Shown here piece by piece: positions 12,501 through 26,136 of a DNA stretch of 64,000 nucleotides. Both the position numbers and the translations under genes were made by a program. The stretch comes from Gymnogyps californianus. Taxonomy: Eukaryota; Chordata; Aves; Accipitriformes; Cathartidae. The stretch spans positions 19,286,937 to 19,350,936 of the forward strand of contig NC_059475.1 of assembly GCF_018139145.2 (NCBI RefSeq). The letters are read 5' to 3'. Under the pieces are notes generated by a model. The model worked only from the letters and a program-made list of their open reading frames with translations. It ran no database searches and was not told where the DNA came from. Within the stretch, counting starts at the first letter, position 1; each line of letters starts with the position of its first letter.

Positions 12501-15500
12501 TACTAAGAGTTCATAATGCAAATTTTGTACATTTTCTCTCATGCAACATTATAATAGCCTAGATTTTTAAGTAGTAGAAACAGGATTCAGTGTATCTGAC
12601 CTATAAAATCTTCTGATATTCAATTAAACTTTGTCCACTGAAGGATTCCTTTGCAGATACTCACTTACTATGCTGTTCTCAAAGCCAAAAGCAAAACCTT
12701 TGCTCAGCTTGCCCTCAAGCCTACAGGAAGTAATGATTATTTCTGTGTTGTGCAATCCATTAAATTCAGTGGTCCTGGGAGATGATCTACCTTGATAAGC
12801 AATCTACTTTGACAATCTACTTTTCCACTAGAGAAGCTACAGGAAAATTCCATGGGCTTGGAATATAAGTCTTTTTAACTTCTAAACTGCAAAAGGTGGG
12901 GATTTTTTGTGTGGTAAGTAAAAATACATATGCACAGTTGGCTTCTAGCTTAGAAGTTTAAAAATTAGAGGCGTTGAAGGGATGGTGATTTGTGCTGGTT
13001 CCCACCTTAGTAAATAAAGGGATAGGGTAGAAATGCCTGAAAAACCTGGTCAGAGCCAGAATTGTAAATGAATAGGTAAATAAATGGATCTAAGGACACT
13101 TTCCCTGTGTAAAGAGCAATGACTGTTTTAAACTGTATAGTTCCAACATATAAGATTAGCCAGGACAAATCCCATTAAAATCTTAAATACACAACAAGCC
13201 TAGCCACTGTCTGTGGCATTGTAGAACAAAGCTCAGGATTTAATAACACAGGATGGCAGGCTAAGTGCTAAGAAAGGGTGGAGGCCAGAGCTATGGCATT
13301 GATGATGATGATTTTAAGTGCCCACACTCTGGGTGCACGAGCTAAATCACTCTTCCCTGAAAACAAGGCACTTAAAACTGAGAGCCACATTTCATAGTGT
13401 GAAACAGTATTTGTTGAAATACTGGAAGTCTGAAACAATGCTTTTCTTGGCAGCCTTCTTGACATGGGCCTATTCAAACCAGGGAAGAAATGGTGTGATA
13501 CACAGTATTGGAGAAACAGCTACAGATAAAGATCTCCTCTGCATTGCTTTTTCTCTTCATTCCAATAACCACAAAGAATACAACTATCCTTGATGGAAGT
13601 GCTGCCACAGAATGTGCCCCAGCAGGCATGCAGAGAATTTTCTTGTGTCCCTTTCATGGGAATTTTGGGAGATAAAGGAGGAAAAGTGGAAGGAATGATA
13701 GTTGTTAGTAGTATCTAGTAGAATGGTAATGTCACGTCTTAAGCTCTGGCCACAGTCACGAAAGAGATTTGCTTACAGCACAGTTTCTTGAAGGTATTGC
13801 AACACTGGTTAAGGTGAGCTAAAAGAGCACCTTCTGGAAATGCAATTGAAAGGGGCTGAGCTGAACTGAAGGTGTTATGAACAGACTTCTTCCTTCATGT
13901 GTCACTACCATAATCTGCAAGTAACATCTTTGAGCTTAAAGAGAAGGTTTACCCTTACAATGAATAATGAATTTAGAGAGTTATGCAGCTATCCAGTTTA
14001 CTGGCAATTGCTCCTCATGTCCCCAGCACTTTGGGTCTCCTTAGTATATCCTTTACTGCTTTATTTGAGAATAGCCATAAGTCTGATGGTGATTCCTGAT
14101 GCTCTACTATTGCTAACAGGAAATGTAATTATTGTAAGAACCACTGGTAGTTACAGATTGAAGTCTGATTTGAGAATTTCTGTAATAAGGATGATGCAGT
14201 ATAAATTCCTGGTAGCTTGCGTACATAAGATTGTGCAGCAGTGCTCTGGAAGTATGAGTTTACAACTTACTCAATGGCAAACAGAATAACTGAATGGAAG
14301 TAATATGATGCTATTTTACTAACATGCTAACAGGCAGTTATAGCAAACTGTATGCCACTTTCCTGGCTGGCTTTTGGCACCTAATTCCCTCCGCAATTCC
14401 CAAATTTCTTTTGCCAAACCAAAATCAACTTCTCAAATACCAGTTTTTATATTCTGGTCTTAATTTTAGATATTTTTCCAGTTTATCTGGATAATTTTGA
14501 TGCCAATTCTTTTTTCCAGAGTACTTGTTGGCCATCCAAGGTTGGTATCATCAAGAAATGCTATTATCCAAACCATGAATGAAACACTGAATGGAACTAT
14601 GTCCAGAACAGATACTAATTTACATGTTCATACAAAGAACTAGAATGATTTGTGATATTAGTATAACATATAATAATAATTTGCTATATTAGTTTAAAAA
14701 ATTATTAATTTATAGAATTCCTGTCATAGCAATTTCCCATTCTGTTAGTTATTAGTGCAAAATCTGTGCTGTTTGATTATGTCAGTATTTTTTATTGGAG
14801 TGAAGAGCAGATTCTTATCATAACGGTATTTTTAAACAAAATATTTAGCAAGTACACAGCCTTAGAGAATGCACAGCACTGCCAAAAAGTTGTTCTCTCT
14901 GGTACAAAACACTAAATGAACAACTTCGAGCCAAGCATCTGTGAAAACAAAGACTAGCCTGTTCAAACCATTATCTAGGACAACAAGAACAATAGCAAAG
15001 AATACCATCTGTTGGCTGGTTTCCACCCAGAAATGTATGTTTAATACTTAGGTGTGCTGTGCAGACAGGTATCTGAAAGGAAATTTCTCATGTTCAGTAA
15101 GAACAAAGTACAGAACTCCCACTTCATTTTATCCCAGATAAATACCAGGCTTTCTCTTGATAGTACCCATACAGCCCATAACCATACAGGTGCCAAATTT
15201 GGAATTCTTGTTCAGTCAAAATTTCACATGTCAAGCACTACAAGGTTAAATCTGTTTGTTTCTGCAATGACTGCAAAAAACAAAATTGCAGTTTTACCTG
15301 AAGGGGTCTCCTGGTCAATCTAATGTAAATAGAAGGATCATTTATTCCTGGTGGGTGTTGTGGTGCAGTAAGGAGTTTAAATATACTGAACTGAATACCA
15401 CACTCAGCAAGCATATACGCTAAGCATGCCAGTTTACATGTGGCTTCTGGGGGTGTCAGATGGCATCTTTTACACAATAGAAGAGACAGATGTTACTGTA

Positions 15501-16585
15501 TCTGTCGCAGGTCCTTGGAAATGACCTGAACGTTAACACGAGCTTCATTCTTGACTGACTAAACAGGGAGCAACACACCTGAAAGGGCATGTTCTGGTTG
15601 ATAGCTATGGTGCAGCGACAGCAGGAAATAAGCAGAGTCCTCAGAAATCTGTCTTGCCACTGCGCATGCCCCAGGTTCTTTCCATAATTACATTCATTTG
15701 CAGATCAACACATTTCAGTCAGGAAATTTAACTATTTTGAACCAAAACACTGTGGTCAGGTGAAACCCCGGATTGTGAAGTGTATTCTGTCTTTATCTGT
15801 AGTAAAATCTACAGTTGAAGTAATGAAATATATTGACCCTGTAGTCTTTGTAGTTAATTATATCAAACATCTGTGTAATTATCCTGTGACTTCTGATTGT
15901 TTGCTTGGCTGTTTGAGGACATGACTATCTGCAGTGTGCAACTTCCTGTTGACAAGATTGCACATTTTCATTGCTTGGAAAAGTAGTACTTTAAATTCAG
16001 AAAATACTCTGGTGTTGTCCCAGTGAAATTCAGTCCAAATTAAGCCTTCTTCCAAGACTCATTTCCCACTTGTTTGGCAGAGATTTGGCTGATGAGTCCT
16101 GACTATGTCTCCTAGCAAGGCTACAGGGAGGCAGCAAGACTCTCTGAAACTGGGGAAAGGCAGAGTCTCATTTTAGTTGCTTCTCTATACTGGCAAGGAG
16201 TGAAGTAGGGATTCAAGGAGCAAAGCTCATGTGAGAATAGAGTGATGATGCTGAGGGAGTTAGAACTGGGCAGTTTGGATGAAACAGACTCCTTTTGTGG
16301 CACCAAGGGGAAAAAGGCCATTTTTCTAGTTGGCAGGGTCAGAAAATGAGGGAGTGAGGTTTTGACCCTTCTCACCATAATTCATTTAATTTTCAAATAC
16401 CACTTAAAGAGGAAGTCCTGTATTCACATGAACTTAATGATGGATGGTTGTGGCTAGAGGTGTTTATTCTGACAATTATTTGTTTCAGTGAACAGCTTCC
16501 AGATCACCTATTTGTATCTGCTGTCTTTGGGAGTTATACAATATCTGTCTACTTTTATTTGTTTAAGTTTCCATATTTGTTCCAG
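9558..16585. other. Intergenic, no recognisable gene
   Basis: There are scattered short open frames, the longest being a 130-codon plus-strand frame at 13897-14289 that is leucine-rich and unlike any family I know. A 96-codon minus-strand frame (9859-9569) also has no recognisable motif. No repeats beyond short AT tracts, no promoter and no paired splice sites that I can support. Confidence 0.45.
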
Positions 16586-16609
16586 GTGCCAGCTGGGAAG
16601 TGGCTTTTG
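16586..16609 (+). other. Possible 24-nt microexon
   Basis: A pyrimidine-rich stretch ending TTTGTTCCAG (AG at 16584-16585) is followed by 24 bases and then a consensus donor GTAAGTA. The insert is divisible by three and open in one frame (V-P-A-G-K-W-L-L). There is no recognisable flanking exon, so this may be chance. Confidence 0.2.
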
Positions 16610-17130
16610 GTAAGTACGGAAAATAACACCTACCTTATCATGGAAAAAATTTTAGGTTACTTTCCTAACATGATTCTTACATTGGGAAAATGGATGGAAG
16701 TGGTGCTTTCCACACTATAATGCCATCTTGGGATTATATAGGAGAGTCATGTTTAATACTGTTTGAGAGGGAAACAGGATTCACCAGTAAGATCCAACTC
16801 GAAAGAAGCAGAGGAGCCCACCAGAGATTTCCAAGGCAAAAGGTGAATTGCCTAAAAATGCTGCATCTCTCCACTTGATTAAGGACACAAATGCTGGAGT
16901 ACTTGGTGTTTGTGGCAAAGCACTTCCGTTTCTTGCTGCATGTAGCAACCAGTAGTGCGAAAGACTGGAAGGAGAGCTGTAGTCTCCCAAAGGATGAGAC
17001 AACAAGAAAGGCTGCCTGAAGGCACATCAGTCATACAGATCTCTTGCTGGAGGAGTGGAAAATCATCTTGGTCTCAAATAAGATGAAGGGAATACACAAA
17101 ACCTTAGAGAAATGCTGTTTTCATATGAAA

Positions 17131-17160
17131 GCATAGAAATGCATTGCATAGAAATGCAGT
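17131..17160 (+). repeat. 15-bp tandem duplication
   Basis: GCATAGAAATGCATT is followed at once by GCATAGAAATGCAGT. A TTTTCATATGAA motif lies on each side (about 17118 and 17161), suggesting a slightly larger local duplication. Confidence 0.75.
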
Positions 17161-17940
17161 TTTTCATATGAATGGTGGAAGTAGGGTTTTTTGCAGAACT
17201 CTTAAGATTTCTGTTTTGATCTGCTGTTTGATTATTGACACTTAACTAGCTGAAGCAAGGAAGGCAGTGTCCTGGACCAGCTAACACTGGCTTTTTCTGC
17301 CAACTCAGACCCTCTGGCTCCTTTGTGAAATTGTTTCCTGTGACATTTGCGGATCTCATTTAATATCCCCTTTGATAACCAGCCTTCCAGAGGTATCTGA
17401 CCACTGCATTAGCTCTGCAGCCAGCAAGGCAAGAGACAGTAACCTTTGAAAATCTGCCACCTCTGAGACCATTGCTGAATTTTTACAGAGTGTGACTTAG
17501 TGGAAATCCTGCTGACAATATTTAATTTGGTTTTTAATTGTGTAGTAATGTAATACTAAAAAGAAGATAAAGATATTTATAACTTAGATGAGTCCTTTGG
17601 AAAGACTGACAAAGTCTCTTTTAAACGAAAAAAAAAGATAAAGTAAGTCAAATTAGGACTTGAGGTAAAGTTCAGTTAAACTTGCAAGTTAGACCTGGCA
17701 GAGTAATGATTAACCAGCTCAATTTTTTTATAAATGGGCATAAATCTACTGACTTTGATTTACAAGCACATAGAACTAGGTTTGCGTTTAGCCTGCTCTG
17801 TAGAGGGGAATGATTATTATATCAGTGTATAGACAATATTTAAACCAGATATAATGCTTTAGGATGGGTAGGAATTCTTTACTTTATCCCAAATTCAGTG
17901 GATATGAACATCCAGATATAAAAGACCTGTATTTCTAATA

Positions 17941-17967
17941 TGTGATCTCCCTAAACAAGGGATCACA
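17941..17967. repeat. Small hairpin-forming inverted repeat
   Basis: TGTGAT-CT-CCCT pairs with AGGG-ATCACA across a 5-base loop, with a 2-base bulge. No poly-T stretch or other RNA-gene signal accompanies it. Confidence 0.5.
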
Positions 17968-19549
17968 TCGGTCCCTTAAATGAGGTTTCAGAACAAAGGT
18001 TGTGCTACACTTCAGTCTCACACTTAAGCCCTCTAAATATTTAAGTTAAAGCAGGAAAATTTCTGTTCTGTTACCAAAAATTAATGGAGCTAAATTCTTG
18101 GGCACTGTAAACCAGTCCTCTTCTACTTACTTCAAACCTAGCTCTGTTCATTTAATTATGAGTCTGGTACATGAGGTACTGTAAGTGAGGAGCACGCAGC
18201 CACTAGAGATAATCTTTCAAAGAGATGCTAAACTAGGATTCTCTGCCCTCCACTGTGGCGATTCAGATGTACACCTGAACATTAACACTGAAACCATAAT
18301 TTACATCCTCCAAAAGCCTGAGAAAGTTTGGATCTGGATCACACTCTTTGCTCTTACCTCTCTTTACAGACTAGGCTTTGCATGTTGCACATTTATGGCG
18401 GGCAAAACTCTGTTATTTTATACATGGCTCAAATCCCGTGTCTAGTAAAAATGAAGTGTTGGGAATTGAGTGAAGATGGCCCTGTACAGGAACAATGAAC
18501 TGAGAAAAAAGGAGAAGGAGTTGGGTAACCTACAGCCAGTCTTGAGTAAGTTGCTGTGGAAGGTGGTATGAAGTTGTGAACATATGAAGGGAAGATGAAC
18601 TGCTGTCCTTCTTTTATATATATATACATGTATCAGTTTCAGGCCAAACGTCTGCTCTGCTAGACATGTAATTACAGGGCAAAGTATTTCTCTCTGCCAC
18701 AAAGGTCTTGCAACCAAAGAACAAAACAACAGAGAGCAAAACAGGCTGAGGATGACAAGCAAATAATAGCGTATGGGAAAATGGTCTTAGTTAAAAACAA
18801 GTGCAAAAGCCAGAAAGTGTGGAAGCAGGGTATAGTGCAACTGTTCTGTGGAACATGCACAGAGGACAACTCTTTGAGTAAATATTAGCAAAGAATTACT
18901 GCAGATATTTATCCAGGTCCAATGAAAGTGGACGCGTGTGTGAATCTGTTCAGCCACTACACACCTGTTCTCTTGGAGGCATTCCTTCGATTAGAAGGAG
19001 CAAGTGTGAGACTGAAATGCCAAAATACTCTGCCACAGCCCATTCTGCCAGGCTCACAGCATTGCATAAGACACTCATAAAAGGAGAAACTCATGAAACT
19101 GCATGCAAAATGAAAATACCCTGCAGGAAAAATGTCTGCCCCCTCTAAACATTTACCTCCAAGATATTACAGTTAAGGCTGGGACTAGGTCAAGGAGGGA
19201 AATGAGCTGCATTTTAAACCTCTTTACCCTCCAGTTATTTGTGTTCAGTCAGTTACCCACAGCTAATGATGTTTCTCTTTTTTTTCTCTCTCTGTTATGA
19301 CAGACCTGAGCTAGACAAGACATGTAGTATTTGTAGAAACAGCTCTTCAGTGAATGAGGAGGTTCACAAGGACCTCCTTTAAGACGTATTCACTGTATCA
19401 CAGTGCTGATGGAAGAGGCTCTCAACCAGTGCTCACACCGATAGCCACTGTTTATTGTTGCTTCAACAGCCATGTCAACAGAGAGCAACGTTCAGAGTGG
19501 AGAACGGTCTTGATAATGACCTTCTTTTTTAATTTTTTTTTTTTTCCAG

Positions 19550-19787
19550 TAATGCTCTTAAAAGCAGATTTGACAGTGCCACACAGATCACCAGTTCCCA
19601 ACCAGTTTGCTGGGCCAATAGGAAAGATGAGATTTGGAGCAGAGGACAATCTCATCATAAACACTTTTGGTCTTCTCAGTGCAGGCTGGGAGGCTGACCC
19701 CAGGCTTCCAGGTATTTCTGCTGCAGTAATTTTGCGGCGGTCAGAGGAGCAGGGAGAGTGTTGGGCTGAGGGGAAGATAGCCAGGAG
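19550..19787 (+). other. Candidate exon (coding or non-coding)
   Basis: A very strong polypyrimidine tract ends in CCAG at 19549. The following 238 bases are GC-richer than their surroundings and stay open in one frame. They end at AGGAG followed by the donor GTGAGA; a weaker donor, CCAG-GTATTT, occurs at 19711. The encoded peptide from the ATG at 19552 is not one I recognise. The frame reaches a stop right at the donor. Without partner exons this is a prediction. Confidence 0.28.
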
Positions 19788-22185
19788 GTGAGAAGGAGGA
19801 AGGAAGCAGTGCCTGGGTTGGAAGGAGTAAGAAGAAAGAGAATGAGCAGCAATGAAAAAGGCTGGAAACTAGCTGCTTTTATACTGAGGTGGGAAAGGTG
19901 ATATGATTTAAGTGAGAAAATAGAAAAGATGCTACATTGTTTTTAAGTGTAGTGGGATTCACTGATATGTCTTTAAACATTTAGTTAGGATGTCAGATAA
20001 AAAAAGGATTCAAAAGCTACAATGAAAATGAAATTGCTGGCTTTCTGTGTAAGGTTGTTTGAAGAGTTGTGAACATGTGTTTTACTAGTGTGATGCTTTT
20101 GATTTGTGGCAAACAGGTGAAAATCTTTTGCAGAAGCTCTGAATAAATTGCTGAAAAGCTCTTGGATCTTGCTGGGTGGCAATCTGAAACAGCAACTGGA
20201 ATAGAACAGAGTTCAGTTTGGGTAAAAAGGATTACTGTATGTGAATTTTTTGTTGTTATCATTTTAAAGACCTGCGGGTTAGAACCTCATAATGCTGAGC
20301 ACCACACACGTAGAGTGAAATTTAGTCCCTCCCTAGACCAACTCACACTCTGAATAGATGTGAATACTGAGAAAGAGCAGTCATGTAGCTTGTTTTTTGC
20401 CCTCACATAAGTCTGTGGTGGAATTCGGGAGTGACTGAAGATCTCCTAGTGTGGTTACAGCCACTAGCTTGCATAATTTCCCAAATTTCCTCTCCTTATT
20501 GATATCCTACACCATCCTTTCCACGCTATAAAGGAGGAAAAGTTCTAGTGTTAGGGAGGGTTTATGATTAGTTTCTGAAATTTGGTTGATTACTTATATT
20601 TAAGCAGGTCTTACTCCAAATTATTCTTGCCCTTCACAATTACATGTCTTTAAATATTTCAAAATCACAGATCTTTGACTAGCAATCAACTACGTTTCTT
20701 ACTGGCTTGAGACTAGTATTCAGCTAGTTGCTCCTAGGCATAGGCCTTGCATATTAAGTTTATGTGTTCTTTTCTGAAGCCCAGTTACGCAGCATATTTC
20801 TCATTTAAAAAAAAAAAAAAAATTGGATATTTCAGAACAAAACACTCAAGAAAATGTTTAGAGTTCTCAGTATGTAATATACGTCATGAATGTAGCAGTC
20901 AAGAATTGGCACATATTTTCCCTCTCTTCCCCTGGCTTTCTTCATGGTCCCTAGATCAAATCTCAAGATATCTCCAAACATGACTTCTCATTTCCCCTCC
21001 TAGTCCAGAATTTTTGTGACAGTAACTTCTTACCTTAACAGAGTCTTAGCACAGCTAACTTTGATTCAGCACCTGCACTCAGCTCTTTCAGATGGAATGA
21101 CCTTGTTCACCCGTGACTAGTCAGCTCTGACAGTACCTTTTGATGGTAAAAAGTAACTACAAGAATAGCTCATAAAGAAATAACTCATCTCCACCTGTAT
21201 ACAGAGATACAGTCAGAGGTCACCAATTAACCGTATGGGATCCTTGTTCTGCTCAGTGGCTTCCTGAAATAACATTATATCAGTTCTAGGATTAAATAAG
21301 AATCCCTGGTCCATGTCAACACAGGTCTTTATCTTCCTATTAGTCCTGTGCATATGCAGATGGATGGTGGATCATATGCAGATCTCTGGGAGGAAGCTGA
21401 GCTTCTGCAAGTGGTTTATCCCTTTGGAATTTGCATTAATCACCGCTTCCCAAGTAATGCTCCATGGAACAAAAAGACGAATAGACCTTAACAGATGTAA
21501 CACTCTCCATTTTAACTACTTTGAAGTCCCTGTGATTTCATAGTTGCATTTCTCAAAATTAGAGTCTCCTAGCCAGCAGCTCCTCCCAAAATTCAGATCC
21601 AAAGCCCAAAGCTACTGAATAAAACAGTTTTACCTTCCCAAGGATGCAGAGCTGTGCTGTATTTCTGTACTTGCTGTGCAGAGGAGCAGAAGCAACACTT
21701 CAGCCTATTAGCTGGCACAGCATCTAGTGACAGGTTCCTGCTGTCCTAGAGATTGTGGAGCTCACCCATAACAGCTCCCCATCTGGGCCTACTGTTTGGA
21801 TTTTGTGTGTGTGTCCAGGGAGGAGGGATAGCTGCATCACCAGTCGTGGGAAGGGAGAAAGCAGAAAAAATCTTGAAGCATGTAAGCCCTCCACTGAACA
21901 ATTGTTTTTGCTGATGTGCTAAAATATCTCTAAAACAATAGAAGTTATGCTGCCTACCAGCTATGGTTATTTCACCTGATTTTTGGGAATAAGCTGATTG
22001 TTTGGCCATTTGCATGTTAGAATTGCAGCCAAAACCAGAAGAGATATGAAGCCATAGCAGCATGGACACTTCATAGATAATTATAATGGGATGCGATATA
22101 GAGAAAAAAGTGCCAACTTTTTTTAAGAAACAGGTAAACCATTTTTAATATCTAATAAAACAATAGTAAACTCATTTACTCTTCC

Positions 22186-22209
22186 CTTTGACACACTAAT
22201 GTGTCAAAG
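22186..22209. repeat. Perfect inverted repeat, 10-bp arms, 4-base loop
   Basis: CTTTGACACA, loop CTAA, TGTGTCAAAG. The arms are exact reverse complements. Confidence 0.85.
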
Positions 22210-24317
22210 TAGAGCTCATATTCTCTATCTGGCCAATAAAAATGTTAGCGATGTGTAGAAAAGTAGAGAGAGAAGTACTTTCCTTTAAAGAGAACACAAA
22301 AAATATACAAAGAAAGTGGAGTACACATACATGAAATCCATAAATGTTACAATAAAGGGCTTGAGATAGGTATAGGTGTATCAGAAGAAAGCAAGCCAGA
22401 AGCTCATAAGAAGAAGAAGGGACTTAGAAGGAAAAGGGAAAAAAAATTAGTTGTCGTTAGCCGAGAAAATATCAAGCAGAAAATTGCCTGGTTTAAAATA
22501 AATTAGAAAAAGAAATTAATTATTTTTTAAAGGAAAAATACGGACAGAAGAAAGAAAAAGGATAAAAGAAACAGAGATATAGTTTAATTTGAAATCAATT
22601 CCTTTGGGAACAAAACTAACAGAAGTGCCTTGTGAAATACATTGTTTTCGTATTAACAGGAAGCAGAGAAAAACTAAAATCAAATATATAAAAATAATGC
22701 ACAGGAGTAAAGATGATAGTTATAATTATGATTATTTTCTTTTATAGACTTGCAAAATCCTCCATTCCTCCACCCCTCCACCCCTTTCACCTAATTATTT
22801 TTGAAGTACATATTTTTTTCTTTTTTTTTTTTTCCATATTCAATGCTATCATAATGTAGTGCAAGCATGTACAAGTGCTTCTCCAAATGCCCACTACTGG
22901 TAGCTCTAACTCTAGTGCTGCGTAGCATTAAAAACGGACTTCATCACCCACTTGGAACTTACATGTCTCATCCTCCTGCTCATTTCATGTGCAGCATTTC
23001 AGTGTCCTTATAACTACCAAATTCCTTGGCTTTACTTCTGAATTAGAGCAAGTATTGCTCAAGGAAGCATTTAGACTGAGAGCATCTCTGAAAGTCCCCT
23101 TTACAGGTTCAAAAGAATGAATATTCACAGCCAAGTCCTAATAGAGTTTCCCTCCCCATCAGTGGAATATACCATTCTTGCACTAGGATATGAATGCAAA
23201 TACTTATTTCCTTTGAAGTCAGGAAATCCCACCATTTACTGTCTGAAAATGGAGATGAACTCTGAACGAGGAACCTCAAAGGAACTTAAACTCTCCCATT
23301 GACTGGAAGATCCTGATTTAATAACTCAACACAATCTTGGCTTCTGTGACAGCTTAGTAAGGTAGGTGCTATAGGTTGTTTTCCAGGCATGATAGGAAAA
23401 TGTGTAATCCTCTGTTCACCTCTGTGACACTTTGCCCTTAAAGCTCTGCTCACTTTAAAGTAGGAACCACTGCTGTAACAAAATTCGTACAGTAAGTAGA
23501 AAGCATGGTGGAAAATCACCTTTCCACAAGATATGTAGCAAAGACATGTAAGGGGTGTCGAATTAACATCTTCAGTACATTCTTCTCCCTGACCTTTCAG
23601 ATGTTTATGAAAATGAGAATGGAAAAAAAGTCATTTCTCTTGAGTTTTTTCTTTTCATTTCCTTTGGAGTTGTTGTTTTTTAATGTGAATTCACATTTAT
23701 TCAAAAAGCCATTTTTATCTTTAAAACTGATTCTGATGAGAAATCTTTGGACTACGTTATTGTATATTATACCTAGAGAAGTAAAAGAAGCAGAATTCTT
23801 TTCCTGCTCTGTCATTTATTTTATGTCTTTTGATCTTGTCTCTGTCCTGGAGATGATATTACTGTGAAAAGTCTGTGATATATCACCAGGGTCAGAAAGG
23901 AGCTTAGCTCTTTGAAATGAATGTAGTCAAATTTGTGTTACACCCTCTGTGATCTGATAACAGCAAATTTAACATGCAAACCATCGCAGAGACATATACA
24001 TGCACTTAATCCACTTATTTGCAGACTTGAACAAATATTGACAGAAGAAACACCATGCCTGTGGGTAATGACCCACCACACTGATGACAGATCACAGCCC
24101 TGACTAGAGCTTGTGCATGAAAATACTGGATGTACAGGGCTTAGCTCCATTTTTCCAGCAGTATAATATGTTTTCTTCTTTTGCATTAAAATTGGTCAAG
24201 TCAAAGGAGTGACACTGATCTTCCTGGGTCAGGTGTCAGAAGCTACTTCTGAATGCTGCTTTAATGGTGTTTGCTACAGAACGGTAACTTCAGGTGTAGC
24301 TATACTACATGTTCCAG

Positions 24318-24360
24318 TCAGATTTTAGGTGGGCTGAATGACCTCCTGAGGGTGCCTCTC
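24318..24360 (+). repeat. Possible worn CR1 3' end
   Basis: GGGCTGAATGACCTCCTGAG followed by GGTGCCTCTC resembles the CR1 tail GGACTAGATGACCTCCTGAGG. The terminal ATTCTATG repeat is not seen, so the call is weak. Confidence 0.3.
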
Positions 24361-26100
24361 TCCACTGTTAATAGAGGAGGACCAAGAAACTAAGTGCTGG
24401 ATTTAAGATACTCAGTTAAGTGCATTTCACACTCTGAGTTTTTCACCTCCTCTGTGTAATTCCTGATTCCATTTTGGGTAGGATGATATGGGCTAGGTGT
24501 GAGAGGTTTTGTTAGACCAATGTAAACCAGAATGCATGTGAAATCCCTTCTGTAAACTGCTTTTTGGAAAATAACCCACCCAGTTTTATAGATGCTAGAG
24601 GTTTTGATGTGATGCCTATAGTAGAAATATCCCACATTTTGGAATTACTATTATCGTATTTTTGCTATATAGAGAAGTTTAAAAAGTGTAGCAGTAATTT
24701 TTTTGTAACAGCAATGGTCTGAACATATTTGTAAGGTAAATTTTTAGGGGAAAGATGCAAAAAACCAGACATAAGGATGAAAATTCTTAGGCTGGACAGC
24801 TCTCTCTTTGGTTGGGAGCAGTTAGGATACTTGCAGGTTCCTAAATTGCTTATAATATCCTCCCGCTTTCACTCTGACTTTTCATCCTGGAGCTCCAGCC
24901 CAAAAAAAGGATATCGAGTCTGAGATGGGCCGGTATCATCATAGTTCAACAGAGGAAAAAAAAGGGAAATTGTTCTGTTATTTTTAGAAAAGAAATTGCC
25001 CTCCCACATGTTCACCAAATACTCTTTCCTCAGTATATCTTGCCTGCCTGCTTGATGAGGAGTCACAGGCTTCAGTGTATCTGGCTCTTCAGAGAGTATA
25101 TTTTGCAGGTTTGATGCCAACGTGCAGCTATGTAGTCAGCATACCACACCTCAAAACATGGGCTTTTCTGAGTCTCTTGCTGAGCATCTCTAAGTTGCTA
25201 AATTCCTATCAATACAAGGGCTGCTACTAGAAGAACTGGTCAGGAACATTATGCCAGGATAATTTTGCTAAAAAGATCTTTCTAGCACCCAGTCCACTCC
25301 AAAAAAGAAACCACTCTCCCCCTCTATCCCTCCCCCCCCAGCCAAAAGAAGCAGCTTTCCATCTGCTTGCTTGGAAGGCTCACTTTTAACCTGCAAAGAA
25401 CCTTAATGTCAAAACCAGCAAGCAAAGACATTACAGGTTGATTCCCTCCCCCATATAATTTCACTTTTTTTTTAAATCCAGATTTGAGGTGAACATTTCC
25501 TCCAAGTCCACTATACCTTTTTCTTTTCTTTTTTAAAATTGGGAAGGTATGTCTGATTTTAATACATCTCGAATTATGTTCCATAGCTTGCTGAAGTGAA
25601 GGTAAAATTATACCTTTCATGATGACAGGGAATCGACTTTTCTGCCTGTTTGGGTGGATATGAAGGCTTGTGTCCTCCTGATGCCATTGACTCAGGACTG
25701 CTAAAGGAAGTCTGTGAAGGAAAGTCTTCTCTTATCACTTCGCATTTCTGACTTGCTAATCTGATTTCAAAGAAAAACTGTTTATAGGAGTTCCTGGTTC
25801 AGATCCTCTTCCTTGCTAAAGTTGATGTCAAAGTACATGCAACAGTAACTGGATGAGCAAGTCAAGCTTGCTGAGTTCAGACCCAAATATGCTAACAATT
25901 TACTGATTTAGCAGCTCTCAGATGCCAGTTAATAACCACAGAAATAATAACCCATTCGAAGTTACTGAGTCAGACAATCTGACTTCTTCCTGTACCAAGT
26001 CTGGGTGATGTTCCAACTCAACAAATCTCTGTGTCAATGATGATATTTATGTGATGCCCCTGGCTAGATGAACTGATAAAAAAAACAGCCTGCATCTTCT

Positions 26101-26136
26101 CCCCTCCACCCCTCCCACCCCCACCCCACCCCCCCT
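26101..26136 (+). repeat. C-rich simple repeat
   Basis: Runs of CCACCCC and CCCACCC end in a C6 block; it is a low-complexity tract. Confidence 0.75.

Larger units (their letters stand above)
16610..19549. other. Intergenic, no recognisable gene
   Basis: AT-rich DNA with short overlapping frames on both strands (for example 18429-18869 minus). It includes a (TA)n-like tract at 18614-18632. The stretch just before 19550 is a long pyrimidine run treated with the next entry. Confidence 0.4.

Noticed and set aside
13897..14289. 130-codon plus-strand frame as a membrane protein gene
   Set aside because: Leucine/isoleucine richness is expected from AT-rich DNA. There is no promoter, splice signal or recognisable motif.
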